A program made the translations under genes and the position numbers. A stretch of DNA of 64,000 nucleotides from Pedobacter steynii (lineage in GTDB: Bacteria; Bacteroidota; Bacteroidia; Sphingobacteriales; Sphingobacteriaceae): positions 1,860,001-1,924,000 of the forward strand of contig NZ_CP017141.1 in assembly GCF_001721645.1 (NCBI RefSeq), read 5' to 3'. How positions within the stretch are numbered: the first letter of the stretch is position 1; each line of letters opens with the position of its first letter. Under the pieces are notes generated by a model that was not told the DNA's origin, ran no database searches, and was given only the letters and a program-made list of their open reading frames with translations. Positions 25,845 through 35,126 of this stretch are shown here, one piece after another.

Positions 25845-25902
25845 TGTAATATATTTTTATGGTATTTATGAGCCCGAAAGCCTGATATTTTTAGTGTCCA
25901 CT

Positions 25903-28548
25903 TTAAAATTTGAAATCATAAGAAACTGAAGGGACAAATCTGAATAAAGTAGTTTTCACTGCCTCAGTTTTTGTGGCATCATTTTCCTTTTCCCTGAATT
26001 TGATCCGGTAAGCATTTGCTCTTCCGTAAGCGTTAAATAAGCTGAAGTTGAGCTCAGAGGAGAAATTTTTTCTCTTTTTCAGGATACGTGTAGCCCCAAT
26101 GTCCAATCGGTGATATGCTGGCATTCTATCCGCATTTCGGTTGGAGTAATAATAATAACTTTCTCCCAATAGGGTATATTTCGCATTTGGGAAAGTTACC
26201 GCATTTCCGGTGGCAAAAACCCAGTTAGCCGATACTGACCATTTCTTGCTGAGCTGGTACATGGTTACTATCGATATATCATGGGTCTTATCCTGTCTGG
26301 TGTTGTACCATTCGTTGTTATTTATTCCATTAACCAATCGTTCTGATTTAGAAAGGGTGTAGGCTACCCATCCGGTAAATTTTCCGGTTTTCTTTTTAAA
26401 CAACCACTCTATTCCATAAGCGCGGCCCTTACCAAAAAGTAATTGGGTTTCAATCGGTTTATTGGTGTAGATATCGGCACCATTGCGATAATCAACCTGA
26501 TTCTTAAGGTCCTTATAATAGGCTTCTACAGTTAGTTCATAAGCATTTTCGGACAGGTTTTTATAATAACCCAATGATACCTGATCACTGGTTTCTGGTT
26601 TGATGATATTGGTACTCGCTACCCACCTGTCGGTTGGAGAGGAGGCATTGGAATTAGAAATCAGATGCAGGTTTTGTGCATTGCGGACGTAAGAGGCCTT
26701 AATTGCTGTCGATTCTGTTAGCTGAAACGCAGCGGCAATCCGGGGTTCCAGATTGAAATAGGTCTTTACAACCTCTCCCTTTTTGTAACTGGTCTGACCA
26801 GTTACCGCTCCGGCATCATTGATGGTATAGTAATCACCTTTACCAAGAATACTGAAGGCCGATAAGCGTAGCCCATACGTCAGACTAATGGCGTCGTTAA
26901 CTTTCCAGGTATTGCTGGCATATATCGCATTTTCCAATGAATACCTGTTTTGCAGGTCTTGCGAGACCATACCTGAATTGCCTTCTGCTCTTACTTCTCC
27001 GGGTTTGATGGTATGATATATGGCATTCAACCCGAAACTCAAAGTGTTTTTATCGTTCACATACCATTGCAGGTCCTGCTTAAAATTCCAGTCTTTGATC
27101 TGGGAGAATAAGGAAAGCGAGCTTTCATCCTGGTCAACCTTAATCTTATAATCGTAATTGCTAAAGATCAGGGAGGTGTTAGAGAAGAGCTTACTATTGA
27201 AAATATGGTTCCATCGTACTGTAGAGGTAATGTTGCCCCAGTCTATTCCGGCTAGTTTATCTGCTCCCAATACATCCCTTCCCAGGTAAGCGGAAACAAA
27301 TAAACGGTCTTTATCGCCTAAAATATAATTTGCCTTGGCATTAATATCATAGAAATACAACTGTGAATTTTTCACTGTAGAATCGGAAGATAGTTTTAGA
27401 AAGGCATCCAGATAAGTCCTTCTCGCTGAAATCAGGAAGGAAGATTTATCTTTTTGTATCGGGCCTTCAACATTTAAACGTGCGGCAATCAATCCCACAC
27501 CACCACTAACGCCAAACTTTTGGTTATTTCCATCGTTCATTCTTACATCCATCACTGAAGATAAACCACCTCCGTACTGAGCGGGCATCCCGCTTTTATA
27601 GAGGGTTACATTTTTAATGGCGTCCGAGTTAAAGGTAGAAAAGAAGCCAAGCAGGTGAGAGGCATTATAAACCGGTGCTTCATCGAGAAGGATCATGTTC
27701 TGATCTGCACTTCCTCCGCGCACAAAGAGACCTCCTGTGCCGTCTCCGGAGGATTTAACCCCCGGCAGTAGTTGTAATGTTTTGATCACATCCCTTTCAC
27801 CAAGCACAACCGGAATATTTTTTGTTTCGCTGATATTCAGGCGTTCCATTCCCATTTGTGGATTGTCTATATTTCTTTTTGCAGTTGCTGCACTAATGGT
27901 TACCGTTTCCAGCTCATTTGCATCATCGTCTAAGGCAATGTTTAAAGTCGTCGGTTTATTCAGTTCCACGGTTTTTTTCAGGGTGCCTGAACCAATAGCA
28001 CTAAATTCTAAACTGTAATTGCCCTTAGGTATAGAAAGGGAATAAAAACCATATTCATTACTCATGGTCGCTAATTTGCTGCCACTCACCCTAATAGTTG
28101 CCGCAATTAGCGTTTCTCCGGTTTTAGAAGAAGATATTGTACCACTTATTGTATGTTTTTCTTGGCTTGCTGCCGGATTGGCCGCCGGATCGGCCGTAAA
28201 CTTTTTTGCCTTCTCAGCATCATATCGGATGTAAATCTCTTTATCGAGTTCCGAAAATTTAAAGGGCTGATTGGAGAACGCAGTGGTTAAAATTTCATTC
28301 AGGCTCTTATTCTCGGCATGAGCACTGATCTTGATTTTACTGTTGGCAACCTGTTCATTGTAAGTGAATTTAATGCCGCTGGCACGACTGATTTTATCCA
28401 GTGAAGTTTTAATCACTTCATTCTGAATGTTGATACTTATTTTTTTATCCAGCGGGCCCTGGGCGGAGGCGCTGGTCTGGACAAGCACTAAAATGAGTAG
28501 TAAAAAGGCAATAAATGCCAGGAACCGTGTTGGTCCGTAATTTTTCAT
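25903..28548 (-). CDS. TonB-dependent receptor with STN signalling domain
   Basis: An 881-residue outer-membrane receptor. A signal peptide (end near ASAQ) precedes an STN domain (about 33-110; KKISINIQNEVIK, SLDKISRASGIKF), which in FecA-type receptors passes the ligand signal to FecR. Next come a carboxypeptidase-like regulatory domain (about 132-210; GTISSSKTGETLIAATI), the plug (LGERDVIKTLQLLPGVKSSGDG, FVRGGSADQN) and a beta-barrel ending in aromatic YDFKF. It lies between fecR/sigma and DUF4249 genes, completing a ligand-induced import locus. Confidence 0.94.
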   Translation of the reverse strand: MKNYGPTRFLAFIAFLLLILVLVQTSASAQGPLDKKISINIQNEVIKTSLDKISRASGIKFTYNEQVANSKIKISAHAENKSLNEILTTAFSNQPFKFSELDKEIYIRYDAEKAKKFTADPAANPAASQEKHTISGTISSSKTGETLIAATIRVSGSKLATMSNEYGFYSLSIPKGNYSLEFSAIGSGTLKKTVELNKPTTLNIALDDDANELETVTISAATAKRNIDNPQMGMERLNISETKNIPVVLGERDVIKTLQLLPGVKSSGDGTGGLFVRGGSADQNMILLDEAPVYNASHLLGFFSTFNSDAIKNVTLYKSGMPAQYGGGLSSVMDVRMNDGNNQKFGVSGGVGLIAARLNVEGPIQKDKSSFLISARRTYLDAFLKLSSDSTVKNSQLYFYDINAKANYILGDKDRLFVSAYLGRDVLGADKLAGIDWGNITSTVRWNHIFNSKLFSNTSLIFSNYDYKIKVDQDESSLSLFSQIKDWNFKQDLQWYVNDKNTLSFGLNAIYHTIKPGEVRAEGNSGMVSQDLQNRYSLENAIYASNTWKVNDAISLTYGLRLSAFSILGKGDYYTINDAGAVTGQTSYKKGEVVKTYFNLEPRIAAAFQLTESTAIKASYVRNAQNLHLISNSNASSPTDRWVASTNIIKPETSDQVSLGYYKNLSENAYELTVEAYYKDLKNQVDYRNGADIYTNKPIETQLLFGKGRAYGIEWLFKKKTGKFTGWVAYTLSKSERLVNGINNNEWYNTRQDKTHDISIVTMYQLSKKWSVSANWVFATGNAVTFPNAKYTLLGESYYYYSNRNADRMPAYHRLDIGATRILKKRKNFSSELNFSLFNAYGRANAYRIKFREKENDATKTEAVKTTLFRFVPSVSYDFKF

Positions 28549-28628
28549 AACTTTATATTTAAATATTGATTTTTATCTGCCCTATAGTTCTCAAGGCTCG
28601 GGGCATTTATTAAATTGATTTGGATACT

Positions 28629-28658
28629 TGTCCGGATTCTTATTCTAGAAGCCGGACA
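28629..28658 (-). repeat. Hairpin between fecR and the TonB receptor gene
   Basis: TGTCCGGATTCT and AGAAGCCGGACA form 12-base arms (one mismatch) around a six-base loop, two bases after the fecR stop. There is no T-run on the minus strand, so it is more likely an mRNA-stability or differential-expression element than a terminator. Confidence 0.6.
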
Positions 28659-28659
28659 T

Positions 28660-29649
28660 TTATTTTAGAATTACATACTGCCCTCCATTTTTCTCCCAAC
28701 GGGCTTCCATTACTATACATAATTTATTTAAAGTCTGTACTAAGGATTTATTCATATCCAGGTTGCCAAAAAAGAGCCTGTTTCTAAGCTCTGGACTTAA
28801 CTGGATCCTGGTTTGATATTGAAGCGCTATATCCCTGATCACTTCTCCCATTGCGGTTCCTTTATAATCAAAATGCCCCAGGCGTCTGTTTAAATAATCA
28901 CCGGCACTCGGGAAATCTGATTTACTGATTTTTTCTTCCGCTTTATTAATCACTACCTGCTGATTGCCAATGATGGTCATTTCAGAAATGCTGTTGTCCT
29001 TTTGCAGGGCTACGGAAACCTTTCCGGTAACAAGGGTTACACTGATGTCGGCCTGTTGCGGATAAGCAGATATATTGAAACTGGTTCCCAATACACTTGT
29101 ATTTACTTTTCCACTTTGAATGATGAAAGGGTGATCTGCATCATGAGCTACCTCAAAGAAAGCTTCCCCATCCAGATTAACTACCCTTTGCTCAGCTTTG
29201 AACTCCTCCGGATATTTTAATTTACTGTTTGGGCTAAGCCAGACCCTGGTTCCATCCGCTAGTTGTAATTGCTTCCGTTCCGTATTGGCGGTATAAGTTT
29301 CCAATTGATGAACTGGACTGATGATTTCCCATACGGTTGATCTGAAAAAGAAAAGACAGCTTAATATAAGCAGGATTGCTGCGGCTGAGGCAACTGGCCA
29401 ATAGCCGAAGCGAATCCTGCGGGTCGGGGGAAATTGATGCTGTTTTGTTTCTTTAGGAAGAAAATCGGGAAGGAGGCCTGATTCAGGGATGCCCTGAGTC
29501 TGATCCCAGCTTGCAGACATTAAGTCCAGGAGCGCTTCATCATCCTTGCTGTTTTTGATCAGTACAAAGAAGCGTTCCAGTTCTTCTGCTGAACACTGAT
29601 TGGTCAAATACAATTGATAAAGCTGTTTTAGTTCTTCTTTTTCTTCCAT
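28660..29649 (-). CDS. FecR-family anti-sigma factor (paired with the receptor at 25903-28548)
   Basis: A 329-residue inner-membrane regulator. It has an N-terminal cytoplasmic helical region that binds sigma (residues 1-80), one transmembrane helix (about 84-102), a periplasmic FecR domain (LADGTRVWLSPNSKLKYPE through GEAFFEVAHD) and a C-terminal DUF4974-like domain that contacts the receptor's STN domain. It lies 47 bases downstream of its ECF sigma gene and 111 bases upstream of the STN receptor, the standard cell-surface signalling order. Confidence 0.93.
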   Translation of the reverse strand: MEEKEELKQLYQLYLTNQCSAEELERFFVLIKNSKDDEALLDLMSASWDQTQGIPESGLLPDFLPKETKQHQFPPTRRIRFGYWPVASAAAILLILSCLFFFRSTVWEIISPVHQLETYTANTERKQLQLADGTRVWLSPNSKLKYPEEFKAEQRVVNLDGEAFFEVAHDADHPFIIQSGKVNTSVLGTSFNISAYPQQADISVTLVTGKVSVALQKDNSISEMTIIGNQQVVINKAEEKISKSDFPSAGDYLNRRLGHFDYKGTAMGEVIRDIALQYQTRIQLSPELRNRLFFGNLDMNKSLVQTLNKLCIVMEARWEKNGGQYVILK

Positions 29650-29696
29650 GATGATGCCTTTTCCTAATTACAATACAATTGTAATCGGGAGAGGGA

Positions 29697-30311
29697 CTAG
29701 TTGGAATGAAAATAATTTGAGGAGACGATGATGAAACCGATTATCCCGCCATTCTTGCGTACCTGCTCACGGATAAACTTGCTGGCTTCTACCATATGGT
29801 TCTTTACTGTGTTTTTTGAGATATTCAGCTTTAGTGCGATCTCCTCATGACTGAGTTCTTCGGTTCTGCTCAGCTGATAAATGATTTTTTTCTGAGCTGG
29901 CAGCTGATCGATTGCATCTACATAGATTTGACGGAGCTCCTTTTCCAGCAACTGATCTTCTGTCCGGTTGGAACTGACCTCAATCAAATGAAATGTCTCT
30001 TCCTGTAAAGATTTGTTGCGCGCAACTTTTTTAAGGTGATTTAATACGTGATTGAGCGTGATCTTTTTGATATAGGCGTTAAAGGAAAGCTCAACATTAA
30101 TCTGTTCTCTTTTCTGCCAGATCCGGATAAATACCTCCTGAACAATTTCCTCAGCGATATCGGCAGATTTACTGAGCTGATGCGCATAAGTAAATACTTT
30201 ATTGCGGTACTCGTTGTATATTTTTACAAACGCGGGTTCATCGCCTTCCCTGAGTTTCATCAGGAGGTCCTTCTCTTCGGACTGCGCTGTTTGATATACC
30301 TGCATTGACAT
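29697..30311 (-). CDS. ECF RNA polymerase sigma factor of the receptor-hydroxylase locus
   Basis: A 204-residue sigma factor with region 2 (about 20-90; YRNKVFTYAHQLSKSADIAEEIVQEVFIRIW) and region 4 (about 125-180; SHEEIALKLNISKNTVKNHM). It is followed by its fecR anti-sigma and the TonB receptor. The expected loop is receptor ligand, STN, FecR, then sigma release and transcription of receptor-DUF4249-hydroxylase. The start MSMQ has a second in-frame Met at residue 3; either may be used. Confidence 0.93.
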   Translation of the reverse strand: MSMQVYQTAQSEEKDLLMKLREGDEPAFVKIYNEYRNKVFTYAHQLSKSADIAEEIVQEVFIRIWQKREQINVELSFNAYIKKITLNHVLNHLKKVARNKSLQEETFHLIEVSSNRTEDQLLEKELRQIYVDAIDQLPAQKKIIYQLSRTEELSHEEIALKLNISKNTVKNHMVEASKFIREQVRKNGGIIGFIIVSSNYFHSN

Positions 30312-30451
30312 ACTTTGCCAATGTTAAAGAAATTTTTTAAGAAAAAGGCCCTTGGCTAATGATTTGGACATTCTGCTTATAAAACCCTGTCAATTGATAA
30401 AGTCCCTGTCCAGGCTTTAGCTGGCCACATTGGAAAAATAAGGTGCGGTTC

Positions 30452-31582
30452 TTACCTCCCTGTCAGATCAACAGTGAAATGATCAAATAAGGTAGCTTCC
30501 TGATCGTTGTCCAGGGCGTCTTTTCCGGGAAGGGTGTAGTAGGCTCCTTTAATCGCAAAACTGAAAGGTGTTTTTTCGATGGATATTTTTAAAAAGCCAT
30601 GTCGGTTGTCACAATAGTTATCCAGTTCCACCTGATGAAATAATTCGCTTTCAGCCCGGTAGCTAGGCTCATAAGGATCAGCCAGGCCGTGAAGCTCATC
30701 AAAGCCGCCGGCACCCGCTACAATAAAAGGTAGGGTTTTGCCATCACTATAGTGTTTACTGAACCTTTGATAGTTGTGTACGTGCCCGCTAAATACGATA
30801 TCTGGCTTAACTCCCGCCTCTTCAAAAGCTGATTCCAGAAATTCTATCATCGGCTGGCTGGAGCCATGGTTTACATCTGCTGAGTAAGGAGCATGGTGCA
30901 TACAAACGATTATTGCTTTATCAGCACTGTGTTTTGCCGCTTCCTTGAGTTCTTTAATAAACCAGTCTTTTTGTTCTTGCTTAATGCAGCCATATTTGGG
31001 CACATTGGTATGAAGGCCGATGATGGTTGCCAAAGGAGCCTGCATGGTCCAGTATACATGTGGCTGTACCTGGCTTTTTCTTTTAAGCCCGGTACCGAAA
31101 TGTATGGTGGCAGGGCAGGTGTTACAGAAGGCTGCATAAAATGCTTCCAGACTCTCATATGGTTCCGGACAATTGGGGTTTACATCAGTATCATGGTTTC
31201 CCGCAATTGCATATATAGGACCAGGGTAACTTTCGTAAGGTTGAAGAAACTGGGATTCATATTGATCTGCTTCACCATAGTGATAAACAATGTCTCCCAG
31301 GTGGTATAAGAAGGAAGGACGTTCCTCAGGACATATTGCATTTAGATATTGTTGCGCCATTTGACCGGCGATTTGTTTCTGCAGGTCAGGCTGCTTAAAT
31401 CCACCGGTATCGCCAACCATATGAAAAACCATTGCCTGAGGTTTTTCGGGCAATTGCTGCACTTCCAGATTCAAACGATATGGGTAACTTCCCGAAGGTA
31501 GTGGTAACGCCTGAAAAGTATGACTGTCATCAATCTGATCTGTTTTAAAAACTGCTTTGTAAAGAATTTTTGTGCTGATCAT
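30452..31582 (-). CDS. Cytoplasmic metallophosphoesterase (purple-acid-phosphatase-like)
   Basis: A 376-residue calcineurin-like phosphoesterase with all metal motifs: GDTGG, YHLGDIVYHYG, AGNHDTD, MHHAPYS and SGHVHNYQRF. These bind two metals for phosphoester cleavage. Unlike most purple-acid-type relatives it has no signal peptide, so it acts in the cytoplasm or leaves by another route. It is monocistronic and divergent from the WYL regulator. Substrate unknown. Confidence 0.92.
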   Translation of the reverse strand: MISTKILYKAVFKTDQIDDSHTFQALPLPSGSYPYRLNLEVQQLPEKPQAMVFHMVGDTGGFKQPDLQKQIAGQMAQQYLNAICPEERPSFLYHLGDIVYHYGEADQYESQFLQPYESYPGPIYAIAGNHDTDVNPNCPEPYESLEAFYAAFCNTCPATIHFGTGLKRKSQVQPHVYWTMQAPLATIIGLHTNVPKYGCIKQEQKDWFIKELKEAAKHSADKAIIVCMHHAPYSADVNHGSSQPMIEFLESAFEEAGVKPDIVFSGHVHNYQRFSKHYSDGKTLPFIVAGAGGFDELHGLADPYEPSYRAESELFHQVELDNYCDNRHGFLKISIEKTPFSFAIKGAYYTLPGKDALDNDQEATLFDHFTVDLTGR

Positions 31583-31691
31583 AGGTCGTAGATTTTTGTT
31601 TGTTATGAAGTTAGGAGATCCATATTAACGCAGCATTAAGTGTAAAATATTTAACAGAAGTTTAAAGTAATCCTAACACAGGCTGGGGTCA

Positions 31692-31720
31692 TTGAAAACA
31701 TAATATAGCTCGTATCTTTG
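31692..31720 (+). promoter_or_regulatory. Promoter of the WYL regulator gene (near-leaderless)
   Basis: TTG (31692-31694), an 18-base spacer and TATCTTTG (31713-31720) fit the Bacteroidota promoter consensus. The -7 box ends only ten bases before ATG 31731, so the transcript would carry almost no leader. Confidence 0.65.
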
Positions 31721-31730
31721 AAGAAAAAAG

Positions 31731-32450
31731 ATGATGGACGGTACTGAAACCCCAAGATTATCGAGGCTTACGGCTATACTGACACAACTTCAAAGCAAAC
31801 GACTGTCTACCGCAACAGATCTGGCAAAAAAGTTTCAGGTAAGCATCCGCACCATTTACCGGGACATCAGGGCATTGGAAGAAGCCGGCATCCCGGTGTT
31901 TACCGAAGAAGGAAAAGGATATTCTTTAGTGGAGGGATATCGTCTTCCTCCGGTGAGTTTTACGGAAAGTCAGGCAAATGCACTGATTACTGCGGAACAA
32001 TTGGTGCTGAGAAATAAAGATGCTTCCTTTGTAAGGGAATATACAGACGCCATCACTAAAATAAAAGCGGTATTGTTACACAACACAAAGGATAAAGCAG
32101 ACCTGCTGTCTAAAAGGATTGCCATCAGAAATAACCTGGAAAACAGCAGTACCAGTAATAATATGTCCTCGATTCAGCTGGCATTGACGAATTTCAATTT
32201 GTTGCAAATCAGCTATCAGGCGGCCGACCAGGAAAATAAAGTACAAAGAACAGTAGAGCCCTTTGCGATATACAGTACACAGGAAAACTGGATCCTGATC
32301 GCTTTTTGCAGATTGCGGCAAGACTACCGGGCTTTTCGTCTGGATAGAATCAGCCAGCTGGAGATTCTTCAAGAACATTTTGAACCTCATAAAATGACCC
32401 TTCCGGAATATTTTGCTTATTGTTTAGAAAAATCCAGACCCCTGACATAA
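31731..32450 (+). CDS. HTH/WYL-domain transcriptional regulator (YafY-like)
   Basis: A 239-residue regulator with an N-terminal winged helix (about 8-62; TDLAKKFQVSIRTIYRDIRALEEAGIPV) and a WYL-type ligand-sensing domain (about 140-215; LLQISYQAADQENKVQRTVEPFAI). Members commonly control neighbouring genes or DNA-damage and small-molecule responses. ATG ATG at 31731 and 31734 gives two equivalent starts. The GyrI-like gene follows after 54 bases on the same strand and may supply a ligand-binding partner. Confidence 0.9.
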   Translation: MMDGTETPRLSRLTAILTQLQSKRLSTATDLAKKFQVSIRTIYRDIRALEEAGIPVFTEEGKGYSLVEGYRLPPVSFTESQANALITAEQLVLRNKDASFVREYTDAITKIKAVLLHNTKDKADLLSKRIAIRNNLENSSTSNNMSSIQLALTNFNLLQISYQAADQENKVQRTVEPFAIYSTQENWILIAFCRLRQDYRAFRLDRISQLEILQEHFEPHKMTLPEYFAYCLEKSRPLT

Positions 32451-32504
32451 GGCTGTCACCATCCCGGTTTAATTTTGCTTCCTGAATCATTTAAAAAACA
32501 AAAA

Positions 32505-32963
32505 ATGCAAAAAGAAACACTTAAACCATTCTTTGTGGTTGGAATCTCAGTAAGAACAAGTAATGGAGATGGAAAAGCTGCAGTAGATATCCCTGCATTA
32601 TGGAACAGATTCCGGTCGGAAGATATTGCGGCCAGGATTTCCAATAAAACAGGTAATGAGGTATATAGCGTCTATACTGATTACGAAGGAGACCATACGA
32701 AACCCTATACCACCATTATTGGATATGCAGTAGAAAATCTGGACCAGGTCCCGGAAGGCATGCGTGGATTGGCAATTGAAGGAGGGGCTTACGAAAAACA
32801 GCAGCTGAAAGGAAATTTATTACAGGGCCTGGTATTTAATGCCTGGATAGCAATCTGGAATTCAGGTATTTCAAGGGCATATACTGCCGATTTTGAAGTC
32901 TATAGTGCTAAAAACCGAAATCCAGAGGATGCAGAGGTCGATATCTTTATCGCAACAAGGTAA
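32505..32963 (+). CDS. GyrI-like small-molecule-binding protein
   Basis: A 152-residue soluble protein of the AraC-effector-binding / GyrI-like class, with a duplicated beta-alpha-beta-beta layout. FFVVGISVRTSNGDG and IPALWNRF occur at the start, and YTTIIGYAVEN and FEVYSAKNRNPEDAEVDIFIA later. ATG 32505 is preferred to an in-frame TTG at 32475. Such proteins bind hydrophobic or drug-like molecules, sometimes as the detached sensor of a regulator. It follows the WYL regulator. Confidence 0.85.
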   Translation: MQKETLKPFFVVGISVRTSNGDGKAAVDIPALWNRFRSEDIAARISNKTGNEVYSVYTDYEGDHTKPYTTIIGYAVENLDQVPEGMRGLAIEGGAYEKQQLKGNLLQGLVFNAWIAIWNSGISRAYTADFEVYSAKNRNPEDAEVDIFIATR

Positions 32964-32975
32964 GTTGCCCTGTTG

Positions 32976-33007
32976 TTGGTTCCAATCGATATCTTTTGTT
33001 AATTTTG
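32976..33007 (+). promoter_or_regulatory. Promoter of the M13 peptidase gene
   Basis: TTG (32976-32978), a 21-base spacer and TAATTTTG (33000-33007) match the phylum consensus, 21 bases before ATG 33029. Confidence 0.6.
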
Positions 33008-33028
33008 AATCATACCTAAATATTTTTT

Positions 33029-35068
33029 ATGATAAAAATGAAAAAATCGATTGGAATTCCTATGGTAGCAGGTTCCATGTTATTTCTCGCTGCTTGCAGT
33101 AATTCCGATACAAAGGAGCTGCACTCGGGAATCATCCTTAAAAATATGGACACCACGGTGGCTCCCGGAAATAACTTTACGGAGTACGTGAATGGTACCT
33201 GGATGAAAAACACAAAAATTCCTTCAGATAAGTCTTCTTATGGTGTAGGTGCCATTGTTAATGACAAGGCCCAGGAAGATGTAAAAGCCATTATAGAAAA
33301 TGCAGCTAAGGGTGCATCGGCTGAAGGTTCAGATGAGCAAAAGATAGGTGATTTCTATGAATCTTATATGAACATGAAAGTTCGTGATTCTATCGGACTG
33401 GCCCCAATTACTGCGGAGTTTAAGAAAATTGATGCCATTGCTTCTCCTAAAGACCTTTCTGCTTATTTTGCTTATGCGAACAAGATTGGAAATATGATCC
33501 CTATGAGTGTAGGAATTATTGAGGATTTTAAAGACCCAAAGAAATATATGCTGTATACCTGGCAAGGTGGATTGGGGCTTCCTGAGCGTGAATACTACTC
33601 ATTGACGGATGCAAAATCTAAAGACATCCGAAGCAAATACCTGTTGCACATTGAACGTATGCTCACCCTGGGCGGAATAGCTGATGCAAAAGTTAAAGCC
33701 GGGCAGATCATGTCATTGGAAACATTAATTGCTTCTAAACACATGAAAAAGGAAGAAACCAGGAACATGGCAGGCTTATATAATAAGTATGCCATCAAAG
33801 ACCTTGGTAAACTGATGCCTGATTTTGACTGGACTACACTATTGGCTGAAGCAGGAATCAAAAATCAGGATAGCCTGGTAATCACCCAGGTTGCCTATGC
33901 GAAAGCATTGAATGGTATTCTTAAAAGTACGCCTTTAGATACCTGGAAGACCTACCTGAAATGGAGCGCGCTTACAGGGGCCGGATCAGCATTGAACACC
34001 GCAATTGATAAAGAAAACTTTGATTTCTATTCTAAAACGCTTTACGGTGTTCAGGAACAAAAACCTCAATGGCGCAGGGCAGTAGACGTGGTGAATGGAA
34101 GTTTAGGTGAAATGGTTGGAAAACTATATGTAGAAAAACATTTCCCACCTGCTGCTAAAGCGCGCATGCTTAAGCTGGTGGATAACTTGTTGAAAGCCTA
34201 TGAATCAAGCATTAAAGAGCTGGACTGGATGAGCCCGGAAACTAAAAAACAGGCTTTGGAGAAAATCAGTAAGTTCACCCCTAAAATCGGATATCCCGAT
34301 AAATGGAGAGATTATTCTTCTCTGAAAGTTGTAAAACATGACCTTTATGGAAATGAGAAACGTGCTGCGGAATTTGAATATAACCGTAACCTGAACAAAT
34401 TGGGTAAACCTGTAGACCGTACAGAATGGGGAATGACGCCTCAGGAAGTAAATGCATATTACAATCCGACTATGAATGAGATTGTATTCCCTGCAGCGAT
34501 CTTACAACCCCCTTTCTTTGATATGAATGCCGAAGATGCGGTAAATTACGGTGGAATCGGAGCGGTAATTGGTCATGAGGTTGGACACGGTTTTGATGAT
34601 CAGGGCAGTACTTTCGATGGAGATGGAGTGATGCGTAACTGGTGGACTGCAAAAGACAATTCGGAATTCAAAAAGAGAACCGGTGCTTTGGTTGCGCAAT
34701 ACAGCGCCTTCAAGGTGTTTCCTGATCTGAATGTAAATGGAGAATTTACACTTGGAGAAAATATTGGAGACCTTGGTGGATTAAGCATTGCCTTAAAAGC
34801 CTATAAAGCAAGTCTCAATGGCAAACCTGCACCAGTGATGGATGGTTTTACCGGAGAGCAGCGTGTGTTTCTGGGCTGGGGACAGGTATGGTTAAATAAA
34901 TCTAATGCAGAATCATTGAGAAACCAGGTTGGGACCGACCCTCATTCTCCCGCACAGTTCAGGGTGAATGGAGTGGTGAGGAACATTCCGGAGTTCTATA
35001 CCGCTTTCAAAGTGAAAGCAACAGATTCTTTATATCTGGCTCCTGAAAAGAGAGTTAAAATCTGGTAA
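33029..35068 (+). CDS. M13-family zinc metallopeptidase lipoprotein (neprilysin/PepO type)
   Basis: A 679-residue lipoprotein with lipobox FLAAC (about residue 23), anchored in the envelope. The long N-terminal helical domain is followed by the catalytic part: NAYYN (substrate binding), zinc motif HEVGHGFDD with His516, and ENIGDLGG supplying the third ligand and the second-shell Asp. It cleaves oligopeptides on the amino side of hydrophobic residues, by family. ATG 33029 or 33038 can start it. Length and architecture are normal. Confidence 0.95.
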   Translation: MIKMKKSIGIPMVAGSMLFLAACSNSDTKELHSGIILKNMDTTVAPGNNFTEYVNGTWMKNTKIPSDKSSYGVGAIVNDKAQEDVKAIIENAAKGASAEGSDEQKIGDFYESYMNMKVRDSIGLAPITAEFKKIDAIASPKDLSAYFAYANKIGNMIPMSVGIIEDFKDPKKYMLYTWQGGLGLPEREYYSLTDAKSKDIRSKYLLHIERMLTLGGIADAKVKAGQIMSLETLIASKHMKKEETRNMAGLYNKYAIKDLGKLMPDFDWTTLLAEAGIKNQDSLVITQVAYAKALNGILKSTPLDTWKTYLKWSALTGAGSALNTAIDKENFDFYSKTLYGVQEQKPQWRRAVDVVNGSLGEMVGKLYVEKHFPPAAKARMLKLVDNLLKAYESSIKELDWMSPETKKQALEKISKFTPKIGYPDKWRDYSSLKVVKHDLYGNEKRAAEFEYNRNLNKLGKPVDRTEWGMTPQEVNAYYNPTMNEIVFPAAILQPPFFDMNAEDAVNYGGIGAVIGHEVGHGFDDQGSTFDGDGVMRNWWTAKDNSEFKKRTGALVAQYSAFKVFPDLNVNGEFTLGENIGDLGGLSIALKAYKASLNGKPAPVMDGFTGEQRVFLGWGQVWLNKSNAESLRNQVGTDPHSPAQFRVNGVVRNIPEFYTAFKVKATDSLYLAPEKRVKIW

Positions 35069-35082
35069 TACAGATCAGATTT

Positions 35083-35126
35083 AAAACAAAAGAGCCGGCC
35101 TTATTTAAGGCCGGCTCTTTTGTTTT
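35083..35126. terminator. Strong bidirectional terminator between the M13 and CBS genes
   Basis: Twenty-base perfect arms (AAAACAAAAGAGCCGGCCTT and its complement) with a four-base loop. Both convergent genes use it; the CBS gene stop lies inside it. Confidence 0.93.

Noticed and set aside
32475..32504. TTG start for the GyrI-like gene
   Set aside because: ATG 32505 begins the conserved part; the extra ten residues look like untranslated sequence.
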